From an uncultured Clostridia bacterium (lineage in GTDB: Bacteria; Bacillota; Clostridia; Oscillospirales; Ruminococcaceae): a DNA stretch of 64,000 nucleotides. This document shows, piece by piece, positions 52,198-60,653 of this stretch. Position 1 is the stretch's first letter; each line of letters begins with the position of its first letter. Position numbers and translations under genes: made by a program. The notes under the pieces are model-generated. The model was not told the DNA's origin. It saw only the letters and a program-made list of their open reading frames with translations, and made no database searches. The stretch is from NCBI GenBank assembly GCA_944386045.1, contig CALWZO010000025.1:49716-113715 (forward strand), read 5' to 3'.

Positions 52198-54270
52198 ATG
52201 ACTAATATAAAAAAACACTTGAAAAACACCGCTATATTTGCAGGATGTTTTTTTACGGTTATACTATTGGCTTTTGTTGTTTACTTTCAGTTTTTGCAGC
52301 AGGTGCCGATGAAATCCAAAAACATACTGCTGAACGACAGCTACGACAGCCTGACACAAGCCATGCCTCACGGCGGCACAATAAGTCAGCGGCTGACGGT
52401 TGAAGGAAATATAAGCGGTCTTGGCTTGCAGATAAACAAAGTAAGCGACACCCTTGACGGGCGGATGAAAATACATGTAGAAGACGAAAACGGAAATGTT
52501 CTGCATGACGGCGACATCGGCTTTTCCCGGGTAATACCAAACGCATACACCTGCTTTGCGCTGGATAACCCCGCCTCCTACCGGGAGCCTACAGAGCTGA
52601 AAATAGAAATACACACTGTGTATGCAGATGAAAATATTGCCCCGGGACAAATGATTTCCCTGAGGAAAAGCGCGCGGCGGCATGACAGCTTTGGCCGGCT
52701 TACAGAAAACGGAAAAACAGCATCCGGCTCTTTGGCAATTTTGCTTGTCACCGATATGCTGGGAACATCGCCTATAAAGCTGTTTTTGATATTTGCATTG
52801 CTGGCGGCTGTTTTTTGCGGCGGCATAGCCCTGCTCTGTTTCTCATTCAAGGCCAAAAAAGGATTGGTGGTATTTGCAGCCTTATTTTCAATAGGCCTGC
52901 TGTATCAGATAATTTTACCGCCGTTTTCTGCGCCGGATGAATTTATCCATTACAACTCTGCCTATAACCTGTCAAACAAATGGATGGGTGTCGAAAGTGA
53001 TATTGACGGAGGTGTGCTGAAGCGTGAATGCGACGCACAAAGCCGGTTTACAGATTACCGCACCACTGCTTTCACATATAAATATATATATGAAAACTTC
53101 ACGCGGCCCAACACAAATGACAACTATGTTTTTGCCGGCGAGGAATATCTGAAAGGATATAATGCTCCCCGCCTGCTGTCCGCTGTATCCCTGACCTTTT
53201 GCAGGGCAATGAATTTCGGCGGGGTTTTTACGGCTTACTTTGTAAGATTTGTAAATATGCTTTTTTACAGCGCAATGATGAGCCTGGCGTTCTGTCTTTT
53301 GCCCATCGGCAAAAACTCTATGCTGGCGCTTTCTGCACTGCCTATAGCAATTCACCTGGGCGGCTCTTATTCCTACGACAGCTTTCTTATAGCAATAAGC
53401 AGTGTGCTGACAGCTTTATGTTTTAACTGCATCTTATCAGAAAAGAAGATTTCGCGGATAAAAACGGCATCTGTGGCAGCACTGTGCTTTATCCTGGCGC
53501 CGCTGAAAAACGCATACTTTTTGCTGGTATTGCTGCCGCTGCTGATTCCCGCAGAAAGATTTAAGGACAAAAAAGCAGCATACCTGTTCAAAGCAGCCGT
53601 TATTGTGGTTTCTGCCGTGCATTTCAGCTTTTACAACCTTTCACTGGTAAAATCTGTAATCAGCGCCCCTGCTGTGCAGGAGACGGTAAGCCGGGTTGCT
53701 GACAGCCGGACTTCAAGCAACCGGGCTGTGAACAGCCGGATTGAAAACATTCGGGCCCTCCCGCGGGCAGTAAGCAATTTTACAATACCATACATGCTGG
53801 CTCATCCGGTTGTTTTGATCCGTTTACTGCTAAACACATTTTTTGAACAGTTTACATCAGTGTTTATGTCATTGTTCGGCGGAACGCTGGGATATGTAGC
53901 CCTTTCTGAAGTAAATATAAATGTGCTGATTGTCATGGCATTTATATTCATCTTCATTTTCACATCCATATCCAAAAATGAAGATGAAAAAACACTGCCG
54001 GCGTTTCAGCGACTGTTCCTCACAGCTATAGCCATAGTCACATTTGGAATTCTTGTGGCCGGCTGTATAACCTGGACGCCTATGGATTACACATCAATAT
54101 GGGGTTTCCAAGGCAGATATATGCTTCCGGTAATGATGTGCCTGGCTTTGGCCGCCAAAGGCAAAAAGATAATCCTTTCCAAAGATATAACATCTGTTGT
54201 AATATTTTCCTGCTTTGCCCTTAATGTACTCACTTTGCTGAATGCAGCTATAATCATATTTTCACGATGA
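52198..54270 (+). CDS. DUF2142-like polytopic membrane protein
   Basis: About 690 residues: one N-terminal membrane helix, an extracytoplasmic beta domain (about 35-165; IHVEDENGNVLHDGDIGF), then ~11 helices. The loop ILPPFSAPDEFIHYNSAYNLS is the DUF2142 signature (PPFxxPDExxHYxxAYxLS), placed where the catalytic loop of GT-C glycosyltransferases lies. The family is tied to wall or polysaccharide glycosylation in actinobacteria and Firmicutes. The start at 52198 is the second ATG, seven bases after AAAAGGA. Possible partner of the acyl/ACP cluster just upstream in surface-glycan modification (inference). Confidence 0.82.
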   Translation: MTNIKKHLKNTAIFAGCFFTVILLAFVVYFQFLQQVPMKSKNILLNDSYDSLTQAMPHGGTISQRLTVEGNISGLGLQINKVSDTLDGRMKIHVEDENGNVLHDGDIGFSRVIPNAYTCFALDNPASYREPTELKIEIHTVYADENIAPGQMISLRKSARRHDSFGRLTENGKTASGSLAILLVTDMLGTSPIKLFLIFALLAAVFCGGIALLCFSFKAKKGLVVFAALFSIGLLYQIILPPFSAPDEFIHYNSAYNLSNKWMGVESDIDGGVLKRECDAQSRFTDYRTTAFTYKYIYENFTRPNTNDNYVFAGEEYLKGYNAPRLLSAVSLTFCRAMNFGGVFTAYFVRFVNMLFYSAMMSLAFCLLPIGKNSMLALSALPIAIHLGGSYSYDSFLIAISSVLTALCFNCILSEKKISRIKTASVAALCFILAPLKNAYFLLVLLPLLIPAERFKDKKAAYLFKAAVIVVSAVHFSFYNLSLVKSVISAPAVQETVSRVADSRTSSNRAVNSRIENIRALPRAVSNFTIPYMLAHPVVLIRLLLNTFFEQFTSVFMSLFGGTLGYVALSEVNINVLIVMAFIFIFIFTSISKNEDEKTLPAFQRLFLTAIAIVTFGILVAGCITWTPMDYTSIWGFQGRYMLPVMMCLALAAKGKKIILSKDITSVVIFSCFALNVLTLLNAAIIIFSR

Positions 54271-54305
54271 TTTGCAAATATATATTATAAACGGAGGTAA
54301 TCAAT

Positions 54306-55016
54306 ATGAAAAAGCCATTGATAGGTATCACTGCAGCCTATACTTTTGACAGGGATGTGCACGCACAGCGTTCCACATACCTGAGAGCCGTCTGGCGGGC
54401 AGGTGCTGACGCAATTTTCTTCCCCTGCGCACCGGACACAAGCGGATGTGAAGCATTTATAAGCGCAGTTGACGGACTGCTGGTACCCGGCGGCCCGGAT
54501 GTCAGCCCGCAGATGTATGGCGAACAGCCCATTCCCCAGGCTCCCACCACAAGGAAAAGCGAAGACCTGTTTGAGATTGCGCTGATAAAGGAAGCCAAAA
54601 AGCAGGGCAAGCCTATCCTGGGAATATGCCGCGGAATGCAGATACTCAATGTGGCCTTCGGCGGAAGCCTGTACCAGGATATACCGTCACAGTTCGGCAT
54701 GCAGATATGCCACAGCCAGGGGCAGACCATACGCGACGAAGGCACCCACCTGGTTAAAATGGACGAAGGCTGCCGACTGGCAAAGATATTCAATTCCACA
54801 GAATTTTATGTAAACTCCTATCACCACCAGGCGGTAAAAGCGCTGGCAGAAAGCGAGTTCAAGATTGTAGGCAGGGCGCTGGACGGCATACCGGAAGCGA
54901 TTGAAAATGCAGACGGCTCCATAATGGCCGTACAGTGGCACCCGGAATGTATGCCCCAGGAAAAAATGTTCCAGGATCTGTTTACTGATTTTGTAAAAAG
55001 GTGCAGCAAAGAATAA
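54306..55016 (+). CDS. Gamma-glutamyl-gamma-aminobutyrate hydrolase family (class I GATase-like, C26)
   Basis: 236 residues. The nucleophile elbow GICRGMQ (Cys108) and the His212-Glu214 pair in VQWHPECM complete the class I glutamine-amidotransferase triad; VPGGPDVSPQMYGE and NSYHHQAVK are typical of the PuuD branch, which hydrolyses gamma-glutamyl amides such as gamma-glutamyl-GABA in the cytoplasm. No polyamine genes adjoin it. The ATG follows CGGAGGTAATC. Strong terminator behind. Confidence 0.92.
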   Translation: MKKPLIGITAAYTFDRDVHAQRSTYLRAVWRAGADAIFFPCAPDTSGCEAFISAVDGLLVPGGPDVSPQMYGEQPIPQAPTTRKSEDLFEIALIKEAKKQGKPILGICRGMQILNVAFGGSLYQDIPSQFGMQICHSQGQTIRDEGTHLVKMDEGCRLAKIFNSTEFYVNSYHHQAVKALAESEFKIVGRALDGIPEAIENADGSIMAVQWHPECMPQEKMFQDLFTDFVKRCSKE

Positions 55017-55022
55017 ACAGTC

Positions 55023-55054
55023 TAAAAAAGACAGCCGTAAGGCTGTCTTTTTTA
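55023..55054. terminator. Bidirectional terminator
   Basis: Perfect 13-bp stem AAAAAAGACAGCC/GGCTGTCTTTTTT with GTAA loop, between convergent genes. Confidence 0.96.
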
Positions 55055-55057
55055 GTT

Positions 55058-55621
55058 TTAAGATATCCTGGGTTTGCAGATTATATCTATAACCTTTGTT
55101 TCAAACAGATTGTTGGAATGTCCGGGTATAATGCTGATGGCGTAATCTGCTCCGTGGCCGCAGCCGCCTACAGCGATAATTTCTTCGCCGTATGGTATTG
55201 CGCCGTTGTCCATGGCCATCAGTGATATTTCCACACCGACTTTCATTCCCTGGCCCAGCATTTTCAGTGTGTCAGCCATAAGTATTGCCGGAGTAACTCC
55301 GCCGTATCTGTTTACAATACCTCTTTCGGCGCCGGAAAGCGCATGGGTGGCAGTGATAACAGTAACACCTTTGTCTGTCAGTTCTTTTCTCTTTTCCAGT
55401 GTCATCTCGCACTGGCCCGGGCCCATGTCACCATAGCAGTGGGTAACGCTGACAAAGTGAACATCAACGCCTGCTTTGGCAAATACATCCATGAAAATAT
55501 CGATGGTGTAGCCTGTTTTGGAAGCAAGAACAACATGCTTTATTCCGTGCTCTTTGGCATATTCACATGCCAGCTGTGCAACCATGGGAGTGTTTTCCCA
55601 GCCTTTGTTTTCAAAAACCAT
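55058..55621 (-). CDS. Free-standing pyruvate kinase C-terminal-like domain protein
   Basis: 187 residues that resemble only the alpha/beta C-terminal (allosteric) domain of pyruvate kinase: NTPMVAQLACEYAKEHGIKHVV with ASKTGYT, a GVTVITATHALSGAERG segment and the end ISIIPGHSNNLFETKVIDII. The catalytic barrel is absent. Such stand-alone proteins occur in Clostridia and archaea without a known role; binding of a phosphorylated metabolite is plausible. The ATG at 55621 follows AAAGGAAAACGG. Monocistronic. Confidence 0.8.
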   Translation of the reverse strand: MVFENKGWENTPMVAQLACEYAKEHGIKHVVLASKTGYTIDIFMDVFAKAGVDVHFVSVTHCYGDMGPGQCEMTLEKRKELTDKGVTVITATHALSGAERGIVNRYGGVTPAILMADTLKMLGQGMKVGVEISLMAMDNGAIPYGEEIIAVGGCGHGADYAISIIPGHSNNLFETKVIDIICKPRIS

Positions 55622-55736
55622 ATCCGTTTTCCTTTCTTTTTACGAAGCTTGAATTTAAAATCATTATAACACATAACAGCATACAATTCCACACATTAAA
55701 ATTGACTAATCAAATGTTAAAATTTTGTAAAAACTA

Positions 55737-55797
55737 TTGAAAAACCGGTAATAAAATATTATACTTATTTTTAGCAGTCAGATATTAAGATTGCTAA
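55737..55797 (+). promoter_or_regulatory. htpG promoter with CIRCE-like operator
   Basis: TTGAAA (55737-55742), 17-bp spacer, TATACT (55760-55765). Immediately after it lies TTAGCAGTC-N9-GATTGCTAA (55771-55797), which matches the HrcA operator CIRCE (TTAGCACTC-N9-GAGTGCTAA) at 16 of 18 positions with the exact 9-9-9 spacing. It covers the predicted transcription start, so HrcA-type repression is expected. Confidence 0.8.
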
Positions 55798-55819
55798 AAA
55801 ATACCGAGGTGAGTTTTAG

Positions 55820-57697
55820 ATGAGCAAAAAACAATTTAAAGCCGAAAGCAAAAAGCTGATGGATATGATGATAAATTCTATATACACACACAAGGAAATT
55901 TTCCTGCGCGAACTTATCTCAAACGCCAGCGACGCTTTGGACAAACTGTACTTCCGTTCACTTACAGATGACAGTGTAAATATGAACCGCGAAGACTATC
56001 AGATCAGGATAGGGATTGACAAAGAGCACCGCACTTTGACCATAGAGGATAACGGCTGCGGCATGAGCGCCGAAGAGCTGGAAAACAACCTGGGCGTTAT
56101 CGCCAAAAGCGGCTCCTATGACTTCAAGGCGCAGAACAACAACGCCGATGTAAATATCATCGGTCAGTTTGGCGTAGGCTTTTATTCAGCATTTATGGTC
56201 AGCGACAATGTCACTGTACGCAGCCTGGCTTTTGGCCGGGATCAGGCATACTGCTGGTCATCAAAAGGCGTTGACGGCTATACAATAGAGCCCTGTCTGA
56301 AAGAAGGACACGGCACAAAAATAACACTTCATATTAAAGAAGATACAGAAAACGAAAACTACAGTGAATTTCTGGAACAGTACACCATCATGTCGCTGGT
56401 AAAGAAATATTCCGATTTTATACGCTACCCGATAAAAATGATGTGGGAAAGCAACAAGCTGAAAGAGGGCACAGAAAACGAATTTGAAAAGGTTTTGGAA
56501 GAGCGCACTCTGAACAGCATGATACCCCTGTGGAAGAAGAGCAAAAACGAAATAACCAAGGAAGAAGCCGACCGTTTTTACCGCGAACAGTTTGGTGACT
56601 GGCAGGACCCGGCAAAAATGATACTGTCAAAGGTGGAAGGCAGTGCAACATACACCGCAATGCTGTTCATTCCCAAACACGCCCCCTTTGATTACTATTC
56701 CAAAAACTATGAAAAAGGCTTACAGCTGTACTCTTCCGGTGTTATGATAATGGAAAAATGCGCCGATCTGCTGCCGGACTATTTCAGCTTTGTAAAAGGT
56801 CTGGTGGACAGCGAAGATTTGTCCCTGAACATATCCAGGGAAATGCTGCAGCATGACAGACAGTTGAAAATAATAGCCACCAACATAGAAAAGAAAATTA
56901 AAAGCGAACTGCTGAAAATGCAGAAAGAAAATCGCCGGGAATACGAAGAGTTCTTCAAAGCCTTTGGCACTCAGCTGAAATTTGGCATGTATGACGATTT
57001 CGGCGCTCACAAAGACAATCTGGCCGATCTGGTAATGTTCCCCTCTTCCTTTGAAAAGAAACCCGTCACCTTGCAGGAATACTGTGACAGAATGAAGGAA
57101 GGCCAGGACACCATTTACTATGCCTGCGGTGAAAGTATAGACAAAATTGACCTGCTGCCTCAGGCTGAACTCATCAAAGAAAAAGGCTTTGAAATACTTT
57201 ATCTGACCGAAAATGTCGATGAATTTGCAATTCAGGTTTTGGCCAGCTACAAAGACAAGACCTTTACCAACATAAGCAACGAAAACCTGCAGCTGGACAG
57301 CGATGAAGAAAAAGAAGAGCTGAAAAAGCTGAACGAAGACAACAAACAGTTGCTGGAAGATATGAAAGGATACATCGGCGAAGGTGTAACAGCCGTAAGG
57401 TTTACCAACAGGCTGAAATCACACCCGGTTTGCCTTGTCAGCGAGGGCGCACTTTCCCTGGAGATGGAAAAGGTGCTCAGCTCCATGCCAAACAACACCG
57501 GTGTAAAAGCTCAGGTTGTAATGGAAATCAACAAAGACCACCCCATAAGCGAAAAGCTGCGCCGGCTGGAAGAAAATGATAAAGAAAAACTGGAAAAATA
57601 CACCAAAATTCTTTATGCACAGGCAAGACTGATAGAAGGCCTGACAGTGGATAACCCCACTCAGCTGAGCAACATGATATGTGAACTTATGATATAA
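55820..57697 (+). CDS. htpG: Chaperone HtpG (Hsp90)
   Basis: 625 residues with the three Hsp90 regions: N-terminal GHKL ATPase (ELISNASDALDKL, DNGCGM, IGQFGVGFYSAFMV), middle domain (LYSSGVMIMEKCADLLPDYF, DLSLNISREMLQ) and C-terminal dimerisation domain. It lacks the EEVD tail of eukaryotic forms, as expected. It is an ATP-dependent holding and remodelling chaperone. The ATG at 55820 follows CGAGGTGAG. Predicted to be under HrcA through the operator at its promoter. Strong terminator behind. Confidence 0.97.
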   Translation: MSKKQFKAESKKLMDMMINSIYTHKEIFLRELISNASDALDKLYFRSLTDDSVNMNREDYQIRIGIDKEHRTLTIEDNGCGMSAEELENNLGVIAKSGSYDFKAQNNNADVNIIGQFGVGFYSAFMVSDNVTVRSLAFGRDQAYCWSSKGVDGYTIEPCLKEGHGTKITLHIKEDTENENYSEFLEQYTIMSLVKKYSDFIRYPIKMMWESNKLKEGTENEFEKVLEERTLNSMIPLWKKSKNEITKEEADRFYREQFGDWQDPAKMILSKVEGSATYTAMLFIPKHAPFDYYSKNYEKGLQLYSSGVMIMEKCADLLPDYFSFVKGLVDSEDLSLNISREMLQHDRQLKIIATNIEKKIKSELLKMQKENRREYEEFFKAFGTQLKFGMYDDFGAHKDNLADLVMFPSSFEKKPVTLQEYCDRMKEGQDTIYYACGESIDKIDLLPQAELIKEKGFEILYLTENVDEFAIQVLASYKDKTFTNISNENLQLDSDEEKEELKKLNEDNKQLLEDMKGYIGEGVTAVRFTNRLKSHPVCLVSEGALSLEMEKVLSSMPNNTGVKAQVVMEINKDHPISEKLRRLEENDKEKLEKYTKILYAQARLIEGLTVDNPTQLSNMICELMI

Positions 57698-57699
57698 AA

Positions 57700-57810
57700 A
57701 TAAAAACGGTGCCTGGGCACCGTTTTTATTTTTAGTGTTTGTAGCCGGAGAACTGTCATGTTTCAGAAGCAATCTGTTTTTAACTATTTGGTTAGCATAC
57801 GCTAACCTAT
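57700..57810 (-). ncRNA. Candidate small RNA under a metal-type palindrome
   Basis: A consensus promoter on the minus strand would start transcription near 57810, and the symmetric htpG terminator (57727-57702) would stop it, giving ~105-110 nt. No open frame with a ribosome binding site lies between. The RNA begins with the palindrome, has an A-rich unstructured middle, a CAGUUCUCCGGCUAC word able to pair with GGAG-type ribosome binding sites, and a U-tailed terminator. Its promoter-operator is nearly the same as that of the DUF3793-flavodoxin pair next door. Alternatively it is the leftover promoter of a deleted gene. Confidence 0.5.
57702..57732. terminator. Terminator of htpG, usable in both directions
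   Basis: Perfect 11-bp stem AAAAACGGTGC/GCACCGTTTTT with CTGG loop; T runs on both exits. Confidence 0.95.
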
Positions 57811-57845
57811 GTGTATATTATATACCATTGAAACAGATATGTCAA
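57790..57845 (-). promoter_or_regulatory. Promoter and palindromic operator of the small RNA candidate
   Basis: TTGACA (57845-57840), 17-bp spacer, TATAAT (57822-57817), then the palindrome GGTTAGCATACGCTAACC (57790-57807; 17 of 18 positions symmetric) covering the start site. The layout equals that at 58998-59053. The half-site GGTTAGC resembles DtxR/IdeR operators (TTAGGTTAGCCTAACC). Confidence 0.7.
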
Positions 57846-57890
57846 TATCTGCATTAAAGAATTTAATACACCTTTTGACATAGGATCATC

Positions 57891-57932
57891 AAAACAAAAA
57901 CAGCGCTGACGACGCTGTTTTTGTTTTGATAT
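57891..57932 (-). terminator. Terminator of the DUF3793-flavodoxin operon
   Basis: Perfect 15-bp stem AAAACAAAAACAGCG/CGCTGTTTTTGTTTT with 7-base loop. Confidence 0.92.
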
Positions 57933-57972
57933 TTATTGTTATGGAGGACTATATATGTCTTGAAAGCAAATT

Positions 57973-58398
57973 TCAATTTACCAGCGCCATTCCCAGGCTT
58001 ATGCAGCGGCTTTGGGCCTCTTCATCGGGCGTTTCATTGCATATAACACTTTCGTGTGCCAGCACAGCACCCAGCTGAAGGCATTCCTCTTCCCAGTTTC
58101 GCATCCACTCGCCGTCTCCCCAGCCGTAGGAGCCGAACAGCGCTATTTTCCTGCCGGCCAGGCTGTTTTTTACATTTACAAACATGGGCTCAAATTCCGT
58201 CTCTTCCAGCTGTTCCATACCCATTGAAGGACAGCCGAAAGCTATTGCATCAAAATCTTTTATAATATCGGCGTCTGCTTCCGCCGGTGATAAAAGCGTG
58301 GCCTGACCGCCGGCCGACTGCACTCCTTCCGCCACTTTTTCGGCCATAATCTGTGTATTGCCTGTACCGCTCCAATATATGACAGCTATTTTTTTCAT
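57973..58398 (-). CDS. Flavodoxin
   Basis: 141 residues: FMN phosphate loop WSGTGNTQIMAE (about 9-20), the second FMN loop AFGCPSMGMEQLEE and the third GSYGWGDGEWMRNWEE. Small soluble electron carrier that can replace ferredoxin when iron is scarce. It lies 30 bp behind the DUF3793 gene on one mRNA whose promoter carries the GGTTAGC palindrome, consistent with control by metal status (inference). The ATG at 58398 follows AGAGGTG. Confidence 0.95.
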   Translation of the reverse strand: MKKIAVIYWSGTGNTQIMAEKVAEGVQSAGGQATLLSPAEADADIIKDFDAIAFGCPSMGMEQLEETEFEPMFVNVKNSLAGRKIALFGSYGWGDGEWMRNWEEECLQLGAVLAHESVICNETPDEEAQSRCISLGMALVN

Positions 58399-58428
58399 AT
58401 TGCACCTCTTTGTGTAAATTATTATATT

Positions 58429-58977
58429 TTATACAGCCAAAGTAAGCTGTAAAACCGACATTCCTTTTGAAAACAAACTTATGTATCTGCTGCGGCATCT
58501 GTTTACCTTTTCAAAAAATTTTACCGCTTCGCACTCGTTGCAGTACACCTTCCAGCAGCCGACACACTTGCAGTTTTTTCCACAGTTTTCAATAAAGCCC
58601 AGCACATCTTCCAGCGGATAACCCAACAGCACCCCCACTTCGTGGGGAAAAGTTCCGCTTTCTTTTATTCTTTCAGAAAGGAAGGACAATACACTTTCCA
58701 CACCAAAATCAGAATACCCCATACTGTGCAGAAAATCTTTTACCTGCTGCCTTTCCAGCAGATTTTCCAGCAGCTTTGGCCTGTAAAGATAAATCAAGAC
58801 ACTTTTTTCTGTTTCAGACAACACCCTTAATGACACACCTTTTTCATTCAGTGCCGCCTGTGTAGATGCAAATTTTTCCATTGCGGCCTGCCTGTTGCCC
58901 GCAGGTATATTGAACATACTGGCCACCTTTATACCTGCCAGTGTGGGCGCACAGTGATTTATTATGTACTGTTCCAT
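58429..58977 (-). CDS. DUF3793 family protein
   Basis: 182 residues with the DUF3793 pattern: an N-terminal region beginning NHCAPTLAGIKVASMFN, the conserved FPHEVGVLLGYPLEDVLGFIE, then CGKNCKCVGCWKVYCNECEA, rich in cysteine, and FFEKVNRCRSRYI. The family is confined to anaerobes, mostly Clostridia, and is frequently found next to flavodoxin and iron-transport genes; no biochemical role is established. The cysteines CxCxGC...C could bind metal. The ATG at 58977 follows AAAGGAGAG. Confidence 0.9.
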   Translation of the reverse strand: MEQYIINHCAPTLAGIKVASMFNIPAGNRQAAMEKFASTQAALNEKGVSLRVLSETEKSVLIYLYRPKLLENLLERQQVKDFLHSMGYSDFGVESVLSFLSERIKESGTFPHEVGVLLGYPLEDVLGFIENCGKNCKCVGCWKVYCNECEAVKFFEKVNRCRSRYISLFSKGMSVLQLTLAV

Positions 58978-58997
58978 GGGCTCTCCTTTCTTTATTT

Positions 58998-59053
58998 GGT
59001 TAGCATATGCTAACCGTTGTTTATATAATAACCTGCCGGCCGCGATATGTCAA
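58998..59053 (-). promoter_or_regulatory. Promoter and palindromic operator of DUF3793-flavodoxin
   Basis: TTGACA (59053-59048), 17-bp spacer, TATTAT (59030-59025), then the perfect 18-bp palindrome GGTTAGCATATGCTAACC (58998-59015) between the promoter and the ribosome binding site. A DtxR/IdeR-like metalloregulator is the natural candidate; none is encoded in the window. Confidence 0.75.
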
Positions 59054-59150
59054 TGATAATCTTGTTGTTTGTTTAAAGTTTGTATAAAACACACTATTTT
59101 TATATGTTTTTAATGCATTTTTAGGCATAAATACATTTTGTTATATAAAT

Positions 59151-59176
59151 AAAAACCCCGGGGTTCCGGGGTTTAG
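59151..59176 (-). terminator. Terminator of the two-component operon
   Basis: ACCCCGG/CCGGGGT (59155-59161 with 59166-59172) plus flanking A/T pairs, TTTTTATTTAT on the minus-strand exit. Confidence 0.9.
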
Positions 59177-59182
59177 TTTATT

Positions 59183-60646
59183 TTATTTGCTGCGGGCGAC
59201 GGAAAACCAGAAACAGGCACCTTTATCCCGCGTGTTGTAAGCGCCGCAGCTTCCGCCGTGGGCTTTTATCACCGAGCGCACTATCGACAGCCCAAGGCCG
59301 GTGCCTGTAACACTGCGCTTGTGATTTTTATTGTTTTTATAATATCTGTCCCAAACATAGGGCATATCTTCCTTGCTTATTCCCTCTCCTGTGTCAGTGA
59401 CAGAAATTTTTACATTATTGCCCTCAATTTTTTGCTCTACATATATCTTTTTGTCCTGTCCGGTATAGTTTACGGCATTTATCAGTATATTGTAAAAACA
59501 CTGGGACAGGCGCACCTCGTCCCCGTTTACAAAAACTTCCCGGTCAAAATCAAAATAAATATTGTAGCCGTCCTGTTTCAGAAGTTCGTTCATTCTTGAC
59601 ACAGTATCCGAAACAGATTTTGTGATGTTGTATTCTTTCAACTCCATGGGAACAGCGCCGGACTGTATCCTGGACATGTCCAGAACATCATTTACCAAAG
59701 ATGACAGCCTTTTGGTTTCATCAATAATAGTCTGGGCATTTTCCCGGTTGTTTTCGCCCGGAATATCTCTCATAACTTCTGCATAGCCGCCTATAAGTGT
59801 AAGCGGTGTGCGCAGGTCATGGGACACATTGGCGATAAAATCCTGCCTTAGCTTTTCCACTTTTCCCAGCTCTTCGGCAGTCTTTGTCAGTGTTTTGGAC
59901 AGCCGGTTTATCTCCCGGTATCCGCCTGCGTCAAAGACAGTTTCATAATCTCCGGTAGCCAGCTGCCGTGCGTCCCTGGACAGCTTTTCTATGGGACGCG
60001 AAATCCTGCGGGATATTATACCTGCCAGAATTGCCGAAAAGCATATCATTATAATTGTTATCAGACTTAGCACAAACCTTATGGTCTGCACTGTGGCATC
60101 CACAGGGCTGAGCTGTATATTTATCAGTATATACCCAAGGGTCTCGCCGCCGTCCTTTACCTCTTTGCAGTAAATCATAAAGCGGGAGCCGTCCAGCTGG
60201 TCAGTAAACTGGGACGGTGTGATAACCGCCTGAAGCTGAAATGGGTCTTTCTTTGTATATATGCCTTCCAGCAGTCCGCCATTTTCCTTGGCGGCGACAA
60301 CAATATCCAGCACATCCATATAAGGAAGGTTGTGTATTACACAGCTTTTTGCCACATCAGCTGAATATATCTGTGTGCCGTTGGCCGCAATTATCATCAC
60401 ACAGGCTTCATTATCACGGGCGGCGTTTTCAATAAGGTCTACATTTCCGTTTTGCTTTATAATGCTTTCAATCTGGGAAGCAGAGGAATACAGCTGTTTC
60501 AGCCTTATTTTTTCATATATAACCGAAAGGAAAACCACCTGCAGCAGCCAAAGCAAGGCCAGAAGCACACCGCAAAAACCTATAAGATATAAAAATATTT
60601 TCCATTTTATGGACAAACTGTCCAATTTTTTCTTTAAACGCTCCAT
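59183..60646 (-). CDS. Sensor histidine kinase
   Basis: About 487 residues: membrane helix (residues ~18-42), an extracytoplasmic sensor of ~125 residues (DNEACVMIIAANGTQIYSAD resembles a CHASE/PAS-type start), a second helix (about 190-212), HAMP, HisKA with the phospho-acceptor in FIANVSHDLRTPLTLIGGY, and HATPase with NILINAVNYTGQ, VTDTGEGISKED and GTGLGLSIVRSVI. It forms a pair with the OmpR-type regulator just upstream. The start is uncertain: ATG at 60646 lies behind the regulator stop, while a TTG at 60667 overlaps it; neither has a good ribosome binding site, suggesting translational coupling. Confidence 0.92.
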   Translation of the reverse strand: MERLKKKLDSLSIKWKIFLYLIGFCGVLLALLWLLQVVFLSVIYEKIRLKQLYSSASQIESIIKQNGNVDLIENAARDNEACVMIIAANGTQIYSADVAKSCVIHNLPYMDVLDIVVAAKENGGLLEGIYTKKDPFQLQAVITPSQFTDQLDGSRFMIYCKEVKDGGETLGYILINIQLSPVDATVQTIRFVLSLITIIMICFSAILAGIISRRISRPIEKLSRDARQLATGDYETVFDAGGYREINRLSKTLTKTAEELGKVEKLRQDFIANVSHDLRTPLTLIGGYAEVMRDIPGENNRENAQTIIDETKRLSSLVNDVLDMSRIQSGAVPMELKEYNITKSVSDTVSRMNELLKQDGYNIYFDFDREVFVNGDEVRLSQCFYNILINAVNYTGQDKKIYVEQKIEGNNVKISVTDTGEGISKEDMPYVWDRYYKNNKNHKRSVTGTGLGLSIVRSVIKAHGGSCGAYNTRDKGACFWFSVARSK

Positions 60647-60653
60647 ATAAAAC

